Positions 50,738 through 63,676 of a stretch of 64,000 nt of DNA are shown here, one piece after another; within the stretch, counting starts at the first letter, position 1, and each line of letters begins with the position of its first letter. The notes below the pieces were generated by a model. That model did no database searches, was not told where the DNA came from, and worked only from the letters and a program-made list of their open reading frames with translations. Made by a program: the position numbers and the translations under genes. The DNA is taken from contig QCWI01000005.1 in assembly GCA_003149635.1 (NCBI GenBank), positions 186,001 through 250,000 on the forward strand, in the 5' to 3' direction. This stretch comes from Fluviicola sp. XM-24bin1 (lineage in GTDB: Bacteria; Bacteroidota; Bacteroidia; Flavobacteriales_D; Crocinitomicaceae).

Positions 50738-51658
50738 TCAATGTAGTTTCTGTCGCTTCAATAAATACTGCAATAAAACGTGATTGTATCCTTCATTGAT
50801 ATCCGCAGGCATGAAGTCGATGGCGTAATCAGAGCAACGCATTTCAATTTCACGGAAATAACTCCCAACCGCGGTGGTATAGGCCTCTTTTAATTGATTC
50901 GGTTGTAATTTGATGGATTCTCCCGACTCCATATCAATGATGTTGTAAGGACGATTCTCCAATTCGAAATTCAATTCCGTTCGCTTGTCAATCGTATGGA
51001 AGACAATTACTTCGTGCTTATTATGTTTCAAATGCTGAAGCGCTTGAAAGAACTCATCCATTTCATCAGGATTGTCCAGTAAATCCGAGAAAATAACGAC
51101 CAAGCTTCTTTTGTGCGTCAATTCCGCAATATCATGCAAAGTTTGAATCGTTGAAGTCGTTTTTCGATCCGTTTTTTCATACTGATGCAAGTGCTTTTCC
51201 ATCTCGCTGTATAAATAACGATGGTGCCGAACCGAAGATTTCGCAGGTGTATGCACTTCCACACGATCTGTAAACAACGAAAGTCCGACGGCATCGCGCT
51301 GGCGTTTCAATAATTCGATAATAGAAGCCGCGGCGTAAATCGAAAAGCTGAGTTTCGTTTGATCCTCACCCACGGGAAACAACATAGAGCTAGAGCAATC
51401 AATAACAATCTGACAACGAAGGTTTGTTTCTTCCTCGTACTTTTTCGTGAATAGTTTTCCCGTACGCGCATACAACTTCCAGTCGATATGACGCGTTGAT
51501 TCACCTTTATTATAAAGTCGATGCTCGGCAAATTCTACCGAGAAACCGTGGAAGGGACTTTTGTGCAATCCAGTGATGAATCCCTCAACTACTTGTCTGG
51601 CCAACAATTCGAGGTTTCCGAATCGTGCAATCTTCCCCTGATTGATTCTTGATTCCAT
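50738..51658 (-). CDS. DUF58 family von Willebrand A-type protein
   Basis: A 306-residue protein with the DUF58 block YNKGESTRHIDWKLYARTGKLFTKKYEEE and a von Willebrand A-like domain whose metal site is IVIDCSSSMLF. DUF58 proteins are usually encoded with MoxR-type ATPases and may act in envelope or respiratory complex maturation, but no MoxR gene is adjacent here. The ATG at 51658 is preferred; the frame from 51667 adds only three residues. It is convergent with DUF4301. Confidence 0.85.
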   Translation of the reverse strand: MESRINQGKIARFGNLELLARQVVEGFITGLHKSPFHGFSVEFAEHRLYNKGESTRHIDWKLYARTGKLFTKKYEEETNLRCQIVIDCSSSMLFPVGEDQTKLSFSIYAAASIIELLKRQRDAVGLSLFTDRVEVHTPAKSSVRHHRYLYSEMEKHLHQYEKTDRKTTSTIQTLHDIAELTHKRSLVVIFSDLLDNPDEMDEFFQALQHLKHNKHEVIVFHTIDKRTELNFELENRPYNIIDMESGESIKLQPNQLKEAYTTAVGSYFREIEMRCSDYAIDFMPADINEGYNHVLLQYLLKRQKLH

Positions 51659-51779
51659 AGCGAACACAATTTACAAAAATCGAACGCTGGTTATTGCCAA
51701 TTTTCCATAAGATTCTTGATCTGAATTCAATTCATTCATTTTCAGTCCAATTATTCCTTATTAAATATTTCCTACACTT

Positions 51780-51813
51780 CATAACTCATAACTCATAACT
51801 CATAACTCATAAC
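51780..51813. repeat. Heptanucleotide tandem repeat
   Basis: Four copies of CATAACT followed by CATAAC, in intergenic sequence between the DUF58 and EamA genes. Confidence 0.7.
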
Positions 51814-51816
51814 CCG

Positions 51817-51836
51817 CACTTCGACTACGCTCAGTG
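51817..51836. repeat. CACTTCGACT-type dispersed repeat, copy 2
   Basis: CACTTCGACTACGCTCAGTG, matching 34366-34387 in reverse complement apart from one base. It lies directly after the heptamer repeat. Confidence 0.55.
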
Positions 51837-51883
51837 CTCCGATATTCCTTATTCATAATTCATCATTCATTATTCCTCATTCC

Positions 51884-52774
51884 TCAACTTTTCTGTCTCA
51901 AAATCGAATTCACAACCACTCCAAACAGCACCAGCACCATTCCGACTATCAGTGTATTACTGAGTGATTCAAGGAAAATAAAATACCCAACGAGGAATCC
52001 GTAAATGGCGCCAAGATATTGGAATGGGACGATCGTTGCTGCATTTCCTGAGTGCAAAGCGCGTGTCATGGTGATTTGAGCGAGTTGGGTAAACACCCCG
52101 ATAATCAAAAGAAATAGCCATTCAATTCCTTGCGGCACGGTAAATTGCCAGAGACAAAGCAAGATCATAAACGGAATCGCAATCATCGGAAAGTACATCA
52201 CGATGGTAATGGGTTCATCCGTAGGTTTGAGTTTCATAATCGCAACGTAAGCTACCCCAGATAGAACCGCGGCAATCATTCCCGCTCCCAGCCAAAGCGG
52301 AGATAATCCCGCGAGATCGGTGTCGCCATTCGGGTTCCTAATAACCAATAGCAGTGTACCACCAAAGGCCATGGCAATAAAGGGCCATTGAATCCAACGG
52401 ATGCGCTCTTTTAATAAAATCATCGCAAAAATGATTGTAAAGATAGGAGCGAGGTATTGAATCGTTAATGCTACTGCCAGCGGAAGATAGTGCATCGTGT
52501 AAAAGAAAATGGTCAACGCAGCCGTTCCTGCAAGTCCACGAATCAACAACCACTTTTTGTTCACCCCATAAACAGGAAGTTTTTTTCTGCGGATGATCAC
52601 ATAGCTCATCGCGAAGGAAACAATAGAACGAGCTAAGACCAACTCATGGGCCGGATACTTCTGTAAATTCAAATGATCCGTGAGGATGTTACTCTGTCCA
52701 GGCCCCAGGGTTTTGACAAAAAAATTCACAATCAAAAAGCAAATTCCCGACAGGATGATATACACAATTCCCAT
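51884..52774 (-). CDS. EamA-family transporter (DMT)
   Basis: A 296-residue protein with about ten hydrophobic helices in two EamA repeats; blocks include FYTMHYLPLAVALTIQYLAPIFTII in the first half and ALHSGNAATIVPFQYLGAIYGFL in the second. EamA proteins of the drug/metabolite transporter family export amino acids or small metabolites; the substrate is unknown. The ATG at 52774 is chosen; a GTG six bases upstream would add two residues. Divergent from the gene at 52857. Confidence 0.85.
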   Translation of the reverse strand: MGIVYIILSGICFLIVNFFVKTLGPGQSNILTDHLNLQKYPAHELVLARSIVSFAMSYVIIRRKKLPVYGVNKKWLLIRGLAGTAALTIFFYTMHYLPLAVALTIQYLAPIFTIIFAMILLKERIRWIQWPFIAMAFGGTLLLVIRNPNGDTDLAGLSPLWLGAGMIAAVLSGVAYVAIMKLKPTDEPITIVMYFPMIAIPFMILLCLWQFTVPQGIEWLFLLIIGVFTQLAQITMTRALHSGNAATIVPFQYLGAIYGFLVGYFIFLESLSNTLIVGMVLVLFGVVVNSILRQKS

Positions 52775-52856
52775 GTTCACGGTAACAAAAGTACTCAGGA
52801 AATTGTTCTAATTAGGATTAAAATTTAATTGGTAGTTTAGCGTTGTACTAGTAACT

Positions 52857-53515
52857 ATGAAAAGAGGTTTATTACTACTCATATTCGTTATCGCAAGTTT
52901 TGCCGGACGTGCTCAAGGGGAATACCAGCCCAAGTACACTTGGAACTTGGAATTGGGATTGCCTGTTGCGACATCCAATCAACCATTTCGAGACATCATG
53001 CAAGGCTTGGTTACAGTCAATACGTATCAACAATACAGCTTTCCCTTTCATTTGAACGTTGGACTCGGCTTGAAATATTCGTACTTCAATGTAAATGAAT
53101 TTGCTATTTCGCAGCCCGTTTTTGGAGGATTGCACACCGGTGGAACCTTTGCCAAAGTAGGTTGGGATAAGTTTTACGGTCAATCGTTTGCAGTTGATTT
53201 CGGGGTGAAGATTGGTTACGCGGAACATTTCGTGAATACGGTAGTGCAACCGTCCAACGAACCTGAATTCAGATACAATACACGCTATTCCAATGTGTTC
53301 GTTGAGCCTGTTTTTAGTTTGATTTTGAAAGCAGATGAACGCAATTCCTACCGTTTCAACGTGGGGTACACTTTCTACGGATTCCCATATGAGCCAGTAG
53401 ATATCGGTCTGTCATCAAATGGTGATTACCTTCCAGATGTATTGGATAATTCGACCCAGTATTTCTTCGTTGGATTCGGCTATTCCTTCTATTTTGGCGA
53501 GAAAGTAAGCGAATA

Positions 53516-53516
<1 letters not shown>
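52857..53516 (+). CDS. Putative outer-membrane beta-barrel protein
   Basis: A 219-residue protein with a signal peptide (about 1-19, ending FAGRAQ). The body is made of alternating hydrophobic and polar segments with many aromatic residues (LNLGLKYSYFNVN-type strands) and ends in an aromatic strand (FFVGFGYSFYFG), consistent with a small barrel. The function is unknown. Its stop overlaps the prmC start by 1 nt. Confidence 0.65.
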
Positions 53517-56852
<3,336 letters not shown>

Positions 56853-56853
<1 letters not shown>

Positions 56854-57734
56854 TGAACAATCCATTCTCAGGATCTGGTGTGGCTTTGGTTACACCGTTC
56901 AACGAAGATTTTAGCATCGATTTTGATGCACTCAGAAAGCTGGTTCGTTATCAAATCGATAATGGAACCGATTTTCTCGTAGTTCAAGGAACGACGGGAG
57001 AATCTCCAACATTGTCATGGGACGAAAAATTGGCTGTTTTAAAGGCGGTGCAGGAAGAGAATAACGGAAAGCTAAAGATCGTTTTTGGAATTGGTGGAAA
57101 CAATACTGTTGAAGTTGGAAATACGCTCAAATCTCTTGATTCATCAGGAATAGATGGAATTCTCTCCGTATCTCCCTATTACAACAAGCCGACACAAGCT
57201 GGAATCATCGTACATTACAAACACTTGGCGACTTGTACAGATTTACCAATCATTTTGTATAATGTTCCGGGAAGAACGGGATCGAATGTTTCCGCGGCTA
57301 CTACCTTAGAATTGGCGAAGATCGATAACATCGTAGCAATGAAAGAAGCTTCTGGAGATTTCGCACGAATCATGGAGATCATTCAGAACAAACCGGAAGG
57401 ATTCGGATTGCTTTCTGGAGATGATGCGATAACCATGCCGATGATTGCTGCCGGAGCCGATGGAGTAATATCCGTTGTTGCTAATGCATTCCCTGAGCGA
57501 TTTGCGAAAATGGTGCATGCGTCCCAAAAAGGTGATTTGCAAGTAGCGCGTGAAGCACATTACGATTTACTTCCGGTAACGCACATGCTTTTTGAAGAAG
57601 GAAACCCGGGGGGAGTGAAAGCATCGTTAACAAAACAAAAAATCATGAAACCAATGATGCGCTTGCCGTTATATCCGATATCAGCGGATTTGCAAGGACG
57701 CATCGAAAAAGAAACAGAACGTATCCTTTCTTAG
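56853..57734 (+). CDS. dapA: 4-hydroxy-tetrahydrodipicolinate synthase
   Basis: A 293-residue aldolase of the lysine and diaminopimelate pathway, condensing pyruvate with aspartate semialdehyde. Schiff-base Lys164 is in VAMKEASGD, Tyr136 in LYNVPGRTG, and GTTGESPTLS is the substrate loop. The full-length barrel is present. It shares an operon with DUF6913 and, by overlap, ligA and prmC. A 63-nt gap follows before nrnA. Confidence 0.95.
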
Positions 57735-57797
57735 GATGAACGAAGACTGAGAATGCTGAGGCTCTCGAAGCGCCGAAGTCCGAGTGAATAGAATAGA

Positions 57798-58793
57798 ATG
57801 AAACAAGCCTACGAAATAATTAAGAGTGCTCAACAAGCCAAGAATGTGGTGATTACCAGTCATAAATCGCCAGATGGAGATTCCATTGGGAGTTCTTTGG
57901 GATTGTATCGATTCCTGAGAAGTTTAGGAATTGAAGCGACCATTTGTCATCCTGATCCTTGTCCGAATTTTCTTGAGTGGGCGAAGCACTCCGATGTAAT
58001 TGTTGATTTTGAGAAAAATAAAGCTGCTGTAACCGAAGCAATGGCAAATGCCGATTTGATCTTCTCGTTAGATTACAATGGTGCCCGCCGATTGGGTGAT
58101 GAAATGGGAACTTTGTTATCCGAAGCAACGGCCAAAAAAGTGATGATCGATCACCATCTGAATCCAGACGATATCTTTGATATTGCCGTTTCACAGCCAG
58201 AGGTAGGATCGACTTCCCAGTTAATCTTTGAATTGATCGAAGCTTCTGGGAATTTGGATCAGATTAACGCCGAAATGGTTGAGCCGCTGTATTTAGGAAT
58301 CATGACCGATACAGGTTCATTCCGATTTGATTCAGTAGATGCACAAACGCATCAGATCGTTTCTAAAATGCTGGAAACAGGATTGAATCACACAGCCATC
58401 CACGAGAATACATTCGATGGAAATCGTTTGGATAAGTTGAAATTACGAGGTTACGCCATTTCCGAAAAGTTGGAAATTATTTCCGATTTGAAAACGGCGA
58501 TCGTATCCTTGACCGATGAAGAATTACAACGATTCAACTTCATTAAAGGAGATACAGAAGGCTTGGTGAATGTGGCGTTGTCCGTCGAAGGCGTAGAGAT
58601 GGCGGCGTTTTTCGCAGAGAAAGACGGTAAGATCAAAATCTCCTTCCGATCGAAAGGCCCAGCTGTAAATGAAATTGCATCCGATCATTTTGAAGGAGGT
58701 GGCCATAAATTTGCAGCAGGTGGTGTAAGCTTCGATGGCATGGATTCAGCGATCGCAAAGTTCAAATCAGTTCTAGCGGATTATGTCAAGTAA
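57798..58793 (+). CDS. nrnA: Bifunctional oligoribonuclease/PAP phosphatase NrnA
   Basis: A 331-residue DHH-DHHA1 phosphoesterase: the N-terminal domain has SHKSPDGDSIGSSLGLY and MIDHHLNPDD, and the C-terminal nucleic-acid-binding part has GGGHKFAAGG. NrnA degrades short RNA and converts 3'-phosphoadenosine 5'-phosphate to AMP. Overlaps the GldI-like gene by 11 nt. Confidence 0.9.
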   Translation: MKQAYEIIKSAQQAKNVVITSHKSPDGDSIGSSLGLYRFLRSLGIEATICHPDPCPNFLEWAKHSDVIVDFEKNKAAVTEAMANADLIFSLDYNGARRLGDEMGTLLSEATAKKVMIDHHLNPDDIFDIAVSQPEVGSTSQLIFELIEASGNLDQINAEMVEPLYLGIMTDTGSFRFDSVDAQTHQIVSKMLETGLNHTAIHENTFDGNRLDKLKLRGYAISEKLEIISDLKTAIVSLTDEELQRFNFIKGDTEGLVNVALSVEGVEMAAFFAEKDGKIKISFRSKGPAVNEIASDHFEGGGHKFAAGGVSFDGMDSAIAKFKSVLADYVK

Positions 58794-59313
58794 GTGGGTC
58801 TATATAGCGCTGTTTTTAGGAGTGGCATCCTGCGGAGAAGAAAAAGTCGAACAACCGAAAGATCAACCGATCCAATGGGATACCAAGAAATCCAGTGATT
58901 TAAACCGCGGAATCTCTGATAGAGAAGCGGATAATATTCAATTGTACCTAGAAATGCGTCCTGATTGGCAGATGACCAAAACGGGGAGCGGATTGCAATA
59001 CTGGGTGTATAAAAAAGGTGACGGGGCCACCCCACAACCCGACGATTTCGCAGAGATCGAATACGAGATTACCTTGCTTACGGGCGAACCTTGCTACAAA
59101 ACGGAAAATGACGAATACGAAGAGGTTCGCGTAGACCGAAGTGATATTGAGACCGGGATTCAGGAAGCATTGAAATTGCTGAAAGTCGGAGATGAAGCAA
59201 AATTGATCATTCCTAGTCATCTCGGATGGGGATTGCTCGGCGATTTCGACAAGATTCCGCCGCTCAAAACATTGGTAGTTGACATTAAACTAATTGGAAT
59301 TAAGAACAAATGA
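58783..59313 (+). CDS. GldI-like FKBP-type lipoprotein
   Basis: A 176-residue lipoprotein (Cys17 in VASC) with an FKBP-type peptidyl-prolyl isomerase domain (about 60-176: SGLQYWVYKKGDGATPQPDD, IIPSHLGWGLLGDFDKIPP). GldI is an FKBP-type lipoprotein of the flavobacterial gliding and T9SS set; identity is likely from shape and neighbourhood. The FKBP catalytic residues are partly changed, so isomerase activity is uncertain. Starts inside the nrnA end (11-nt overlap) and overlaps the next gene by 4 nt. Confidence 0.75.
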   Translation: MSSKWVYIALFLGVASCGEEKVEQPKDQPIQWDTKKSSDLNRGISDREADNIQLYLEMRPDWQMTKTGSGLQYWVYKKGDGATPQPDDFAEIEYEITLLTGEPCYKTENDEYEEVRVDRSDIETGIQEALKLLKVGDEAKLIIPSHLGWGLLGDFDKIPPLKTLVVDIKLIGIKNK

Positions 59314-60194
59314 TTAGAGTAATTAGTCTTATAGCATTGATTGCGCTTTTGGCAGCGTGTGATACGGAAGGAGTGAAGACCACAAACGACGAAACGGGTC
59401 AGAAAAAATCCGATCAGCCGAGCGAACGCGTTGGTATGGATGTGAAAGATTCTACGAAGATTGATTTGGAAGCAAAGCATGATGTTGTGGATGAAATGAC
59501 ATTGAGTAACGGTATCACAATCAAGTGGTTCAAGCATGGTAATGGAGCAGTGGTGAAAGATGGCGACATGATCAATATTGACTACAAAGTGTATTTGGAA
59601 GATGGGAAATTGATCGATGCGAATTCACTGAAAAATTTAGCGAGCGTTCCATTCATGGTTGGATTTCAAATGCAGCCGGGCTGGGATTTTGCATTGCGCG
59701 AATTGCGTCTTGGAGATCATGTAGAAGTATTCTTGCCATATCAATTAGGGCGTGGTGAAAAAGGAATTAAAGGAGTGATGCCTCCGAAATCCAACAACAT
59801 TATCAAGATGCACATCATGGGGTTGAAGGAACCCGATCGCGAAATTGATGGTACACGTGTTTGGATGTTCGCTCAAAACGACCAGAATACTGAGGTCTTT
59901 GGGCCGAACAAGCGGGTAGCATTCCATGCCTATATTTCCAGTCCTTCGCATCCATTGTATTACGATTCTCAACAATTGAACAATCCGTTTAACTACGGAT
60001 TTGGCGAGCCAGGACTGGTTCCTGGACTCAAGAAAGCGTTAAATAACGCTAAAAGATCCGATCTAATGCTCGTCCATGTGCCTTCAAATCAGGCGTATGG
60101 AAGTCAAGGATATTTAGACTACGTCAAGCCTAACGAAGATTTATTCTATCGAATTATGGTCTTGGATGTTGCAGATAATAAACCAGAAAACTAG
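59310..60194 (+). CDS. FKBP-type lipoprotein with two FKBP-like domains
   Basis: A 294-residue lipoprotein (Cys17 in LAAC) with an N-terminal low-complexity linker, then two FKBP-like domains (about 70-170 and 180-290; blocks MLSNGITIKWFKHGNG-type and VFGPNKRVAFHAYISS). FKBP lipoproteins fold outer-membrane or periplasmic proteins. The pair with the GldI-like gene looks like a duplication. It overlaps the GldI-like stop by 4 nt. Function is not known in detail. Confidence 0.78.
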   Translation: MIRVISLIALIALLAACDTEGVKTTNDETGQKKSDQPSERVGMDVKDSTKIDLEAKHDVVDEMTLSNGITIKWFKHGNGAVVKDGDMINIDYKVYLEDGKLIDANSLKNLASVPFMVGFQMQPGWDFALRELRLGDHVEVFLPYQLGRGEKGIKGVMPPKSNNIIKMHIMGLKEPDREIDGTRVWMFAQNDQNTEVFGPNKRVAFHAYISSPSHPLYYDSQQLNNPFNYGFGEPGLVPGLKKALNNAKRSDLMLVHVPSNQAYGSQGYLDYVKPNEDLFYRIMVLDVADNKPEN

Positions 60195-60247
60195 TACAAA
60201 TGCTTATCTTTGGGCCGCAAGCGAACAATAGCCAGAATACACGAACT

Positions 60248-61186
60248 ATGCGATTCTTCTTATTTTCTTTCTTCCTTCTGAATCTTTCAGTGGGATATTC
60301 GCAAAAAATTATCGACAGTATTCCTTCCGAACATGGAATGATGTACATCTTTTCCAATAGAACATGGATGTACAAAGAAGACATGAATTTTGATGGAGTA
60401 ATGAACGATCACTTAGATCAATTGGTTCGAGAGGATTCAAGCATCAACTTCTATCAAGACTGGGATATTGATGTATGTTATACTTCGAATTTGGCGAACG
60501 ACCCGAATCAAATTAAAGACACACTTTGGATTTGTTTGGAAGACAAAGAGTCTGATAGCTTGGATAACACCTTCCGAATGCCATTCAACGGGCGCGTAAC
60601 GTCGCATTTTGGATGGAGAAGAGGAAGAATGCACAATGGTACAGATATCGATCTCAACACGGGTGACACGGTTCGTGCCGCTTGGGGTGGAAAAGTGCGT
60701 TACGCCAAATACAACGATGGAGGATTTGGAAACTTGGTAGTTGTCCGTCATCACAATGGATTGGAAACGTTCTACGCACACCTTTCGAAGCATTTGGTAG
60801 TGCCGAATCAAATTGTTGAACCTGGTGAGCCGCTTGGATTAGGAGGAAATACCGGACATTCATACGGATCTCACCTCCACTTTGAAGTTCGTTTCTACGA
60901 TATTCCAATCGATCCTGAATCCATCATTGACTTTGATAAAAAAGAAGTGCGCAACGAAAATCTTTTGGTACACCGCGGTACTTTCCGTCCGGGAGCGCAC
61001 AAAACGAATATGGGTAACGTCGCAAGTAGCGGATCATCCGGTGGAAAATATTACAGAATTCGTTCTGGAGACACCTTATCAGCGATTGCCGCGAGAAACA
61101 GAACGACCGTCTCACGCCTATGTCAACTCAACGGAATTCGTCCAACAACCGTTCTTCAGATCGGTCGTAACCTCAGAATCCGATAA
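60248..61186 (+). CDS. M23-family peptidase with C-terminal LysM domain
   Basis: A 312-residue secreted protein with a signal peptide (1-18, ending VGYSQ). The M23 domain has HFGWRRGRMHNGTDIDL and HLHFEVRFYD, including the metal-binding residues, and the C-terminal LysM has YRIRSGDTLSAIAARNRTTV. M23 enzymes cut cell-wall cross-links; LysM binds peptidoglycan. The ATG at 60248 is chosen because the signal peptide starts there. It follows the FKBP gene after 53 nt. Confidence 0.88.
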   Translation: MRFFLFSFFLLNLSVGYSQKIIDSIPSEHGMMYIFSNRTWMYKEDMNFDGVMNDHLDQLVREDSSINFYQDWDIDVCYTSNLANDPNQIKDTLWICLEDKESDSLDNTFRMPFNGRVTSHFGWRRGRMHNGTDIDLNTGDTVRAAWGGKVRYAKYNDGGFGNLVVVRHHNGLETFYAHLSKHLVVPNQIVEPGEPLGLGGNTGHSYGSHLHFEVRFYDIPIDPESIIDFDKKEVRNENLLVHRGTFRPGAHKTNMGNVASSGSSGGKYYRIRSGDTLSAIAARNRTTVSRLCQLNGIRPTTVLQIGRNLRIR

Positions 61187-61218
61187 CAATAAAAGAAACA
61201 AAACTGCGTAATTCCTCT

Positions 61219-62124
61219 ATGAAGTCTAAATTCTACAGCGCACTTATAATCAGCATCGCATTTGCTTTTACCTCATGTTCAGAGTTCAATGAAGTTCTGA
61301 AAGGAGATGATTACGCGAAGAAAATTGAAAAAGCCGACGAGTACTATCAGGCAGGTGTAACGCCAAAGATTAAGTACCGCAAATCGGAAAAGGCGATCGA
61401 AAAGAAAGGGCCTATTCGCAAGCAGAAATTTAGAACAGGGTCTTTGCAGCGATCTGTTGCCTTGTACGAGCAAATTTACCAGCGCATGCCGAAAGGAGCA
61501 GAAGGTGAGTTATCATACTTCCGAATTGGTAAAGCGTATTATTACTCGAACGATTTTTACATGGCTGGATACTATTTGGCGCAGTTCCCGCAACGTTTCC
61601 CTTTCTCAGCGAAAGGAGAAGAAGCGATGTTCCTAAGTGCCATGTGTTCGGTAAACAATTCCCCAGATCCATCGTTGGATCAAACGGATACAGAATTGGC
61701 CATTCGAGATTTGCAATTGTTCATTGATCAGTACCCACAGTCTAACCTTGTCGATTCGTGTAACAACTTAATTGACGGATTACGTTTCAAGCTAGAGCAG
61801 AAGGATTATGAATCTGTCTTACTTTACGCGAAGACGGCGAATTACAATGCTGCGGTGACATCGGCGGAAACATTTTTAGAGGATTACCCAATTTCCCGCT
61901 ACAAAGAGGAAGTGATGCGAGTAGCAGTAGAAAACTCGTATTTATTGGCTAAGAATAGCGTAGACAGCAAAAAAGCAGAGCGAATTGGCAATACTATCGA
62001 AAGATATAATACCTTTGTAGCCCAATTTCCCGAATCTGGTGAATTGAGTCGTTTGGAGAAAATGATCGAAGAACTGAATGATTTGAACAAGGAATTGGCG
62101 GCTGGAAAGTCAAATAAGAATTAA
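61219..62124 (+). CDS. bamD: Outer-membrane protein assembly factor BamD
   Basis: A 301-residue lipoprotein (Cys20 in FTSC) with TPR-like repeats (QRSVALYEQIYQRMPKGAEG, FYMAGYYLAQFPQRFPFSAKGEEA, LQLFIDQYPQSN). BamD works with BamA to insert barrels into the outer membrane. Length and repeat spacing match the family. It starts 32 nt after the peptidase gene, with rpoZ following 14 nt later. Confidence 0.9.
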   Translation: MKSKFYSALIISIAFAFTSCSEFNEVLKGDDYAKKIEKADEYYQAGVTPKIKYRKSEKAIEKKGPIRKQKFRTGSLQRSVALYEQIYQRMPKGAEGELSYFRIGKAYYYSNDFYMAGYYLAQFPQRFPFSAKGEEAMFLSAMCSVNNSPDPSLDQTDTELAIRDLQLFIDQYPQSNLVDSCNNLIDGLRFKLEQKDYESVLLYAKTANYNAAVTSAETFLEDYPISRYKEEVMRVAVENSYLLAKNSVDSKKAERIGNTIERYNTFVAQFPESGELSRLEKMIEELNDLNKELAAGKSNKN

Positions 62125-62138
62125 GCAAACACAGATAT

Positions 62139-62468
62139 ATGAGCTTCAAGAATAGCACAGCGGAGAAAACAACAGTAACACGTGATACGATTGATTTAGA
62201 GGCATCAACGGATAACATTTACGAGTCTATTGTATTGTTGTCGAAGCGTTCCAACCAATTGAACGTTTCTTTGAAGGAAGAGCTTACGCAGAAATTGCAA
62301 GAGTTCGCGTCTACTACAGACAATCTGGAAGAAATTTTTGAGAACCGTGAGCAAATCGAAATTTCACGTTTCTACGAGCGTCTACCAAAACCAGTAGCAA
62401 TCGCTATTGAAGAGTTGTTGGAGGATAAGATTTACGTTCGTAATCCAGAAGCAGGAGAAGAAAAGTAA
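62139..62468 (+). CDS. rpoZ: RNA polymerase omega subunit
   Basis: A 109-residue protein with DLEASTDNIYESIVLLSKRSNQL and the end block PKPVAIAIEELLEDKIY. Bacteroidota omega subunits have this shape and are encoded just before coaBC, as here. It lies between bamD and coaBC in a transcript with short gaps (14 nt and 2 nt). Confidence 0.85.
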   Translation: MSFKNSTAEKTTVTRDTIDLEASTDNIYESIVLLSKRSNQLNVSLKEELTQKLQEFASTTDNLEEIFENREQIEISRFYERLPKPVAIAIEELLEDKIYVRNPEAGEEK

Positions 62469-62470
62469 AC

Positions 62471-63676
62471 ATGCGAGGTAAACGCGTCCTTCTCGGAATT
62501 ACCGGAGGAATTGCGGCTTACAAAATCGCGTTCCTGATACGCTTATTGAAAAAGAATGGGGCAGAAGTCAAAGTAATTATGACTCCTGCCTCTTGTGATT
62601 TTATAAGCCCCCTTGTTGTATCTACACTTTCTGGAAATGCCGTTGGAATTGAATTCTGGAATAAGAAGGACGGAACCTGGAACAATCACGTTGAATACGG
62701 TCTTTGGGCCGATGTCATGGTCATTGCACCGCTTACTGCTAATACGTTGAGCAAAATGGCGAATGGCGCGTGTGATAATTTATTGTTGGCGACTTGGCTC
62801 TCCATGAAATCGAATACGATGGTGGCCCCAGCGATGGATCTAGACATGTATGCACATCCATCCACAAAAGAAAATCTTGAACGTTTGGAATCGTTTGGAG
62901 TGGATATCATTCCTGCAACTTCGGGTGAATTGGCTTCAGGATTGGAAGGAGAAGGCCGTATGGCAGAGCCTGAATCGATTTCAGATGCCATTCAAAACTA
63001 CTTCGATCGCCAATTGGAACCTTGGTTCGTTAGTAAGAAAGCTGTCATCACAGCAGGCCCAACGTATGAAGCGATCGATCCGGTGCGTTTTATCGGAAAT
63101 CACAGCAGTGGGAAAATGGGAATTGCTTTGGCGCAAAATCTCGCAGACCGAGGAATGCAAGTACAACTCGTTCTTGGGCCAACGAAAGAAGGTATCGATC
63201 ACGAACGCATTGAAGTGATCCGTGTATCCAGTGCTAACGAAATGTTGGAGGCCGTTCAGAATCGTTGGAACGATGCCGATATAGGTATTTTCTCAGCAGC
63301 TGTGGCTGATTATCGTCCTGCGGTGAAGGCAGATCAGAAGATCAAGAAATCAGAGGATGCATTACAGATCGAATTGGTGAAAAACCCTGATATCTTGCTA
63401 TGGGCGGGCGAAAACAAGAAGGAGGATCAACTCTTGGTCGGATTCGCTTTAGAAACAGAGAATTTGCTTGAAAACGGGCGTAAAAAGCTTGAGAAAAAGC
63501 ATTTGAATTGCATCGTCCTCAATACGCTGCAGGATAGTGGCGCAGGATTTGGTGTTGACACAAACAAAATAAGTATTTTAGATAACCACAATAATCTGCA
63601 GGAATTTGAGTTAAAATCAAAGACCGAAGTAGCCGCAGACATTGTGGATTACGTTAAAAACTACACGACAAAATGA
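62471..63676 (+). CDS. coaBC: Bifunctional CoaBC (phosphopantothenoylcysteine decarboxylase and synthase)
   Basis: A 401-residue two-domain enzyme of coenzyme A synthesis. The N-terminal CoaC flavin domain has VLLGITGGIAAYKIAFLI, VIAPLTANTLSKMANGACDN and AMDLDMY; the C-terminal CoaB domain has TAGPTYEAIDPVRFIGNHS and ALETENLL. All parts are present. It starts 2 nt after rpoZ and overlaps the PorD-like start by 4 nt. Confidence 0.94.
   Translation: MRGKRVLLGITGGIAAYKIAFLIRLLKKNGAEVKVIMTPASCDFISPLVVSTLSGNAVGIEFWNKKDGTWNNHVEYGLWADVMVIAPLTANTLSKMANGACDNLLLATWLSMKSNTMVAPAMDLDMYAHPSTKENLERLESFGVDIIPATSGELASGLEGEGRMAEPESISDAIQNYFDRQLEPWFVSKKAVITAGPTYEAIDPVRFIGNHSSGKMGIALAQNLADRGMQVQLVLGPTKEGIDHERIEVIRVSSANEMLEAVQNRWNDADIGIFSAAVADYRPAVKADQKIKKSEDALQIELVKNPDILLWAGENKKEDQLLVGFALETENLLENGRKKLEKKHLNCIVLNTLQDSGAGFGVDTNKISILDNHNNLQEFELKSKTEVAADIVDYVKNYTTK

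Noticed and set aside
51780-51813. Possible CRISPR-like repeats
   Set aside because: The unit is a 7-nt tandem repeat without spacers, so it is not a CRISPR array.
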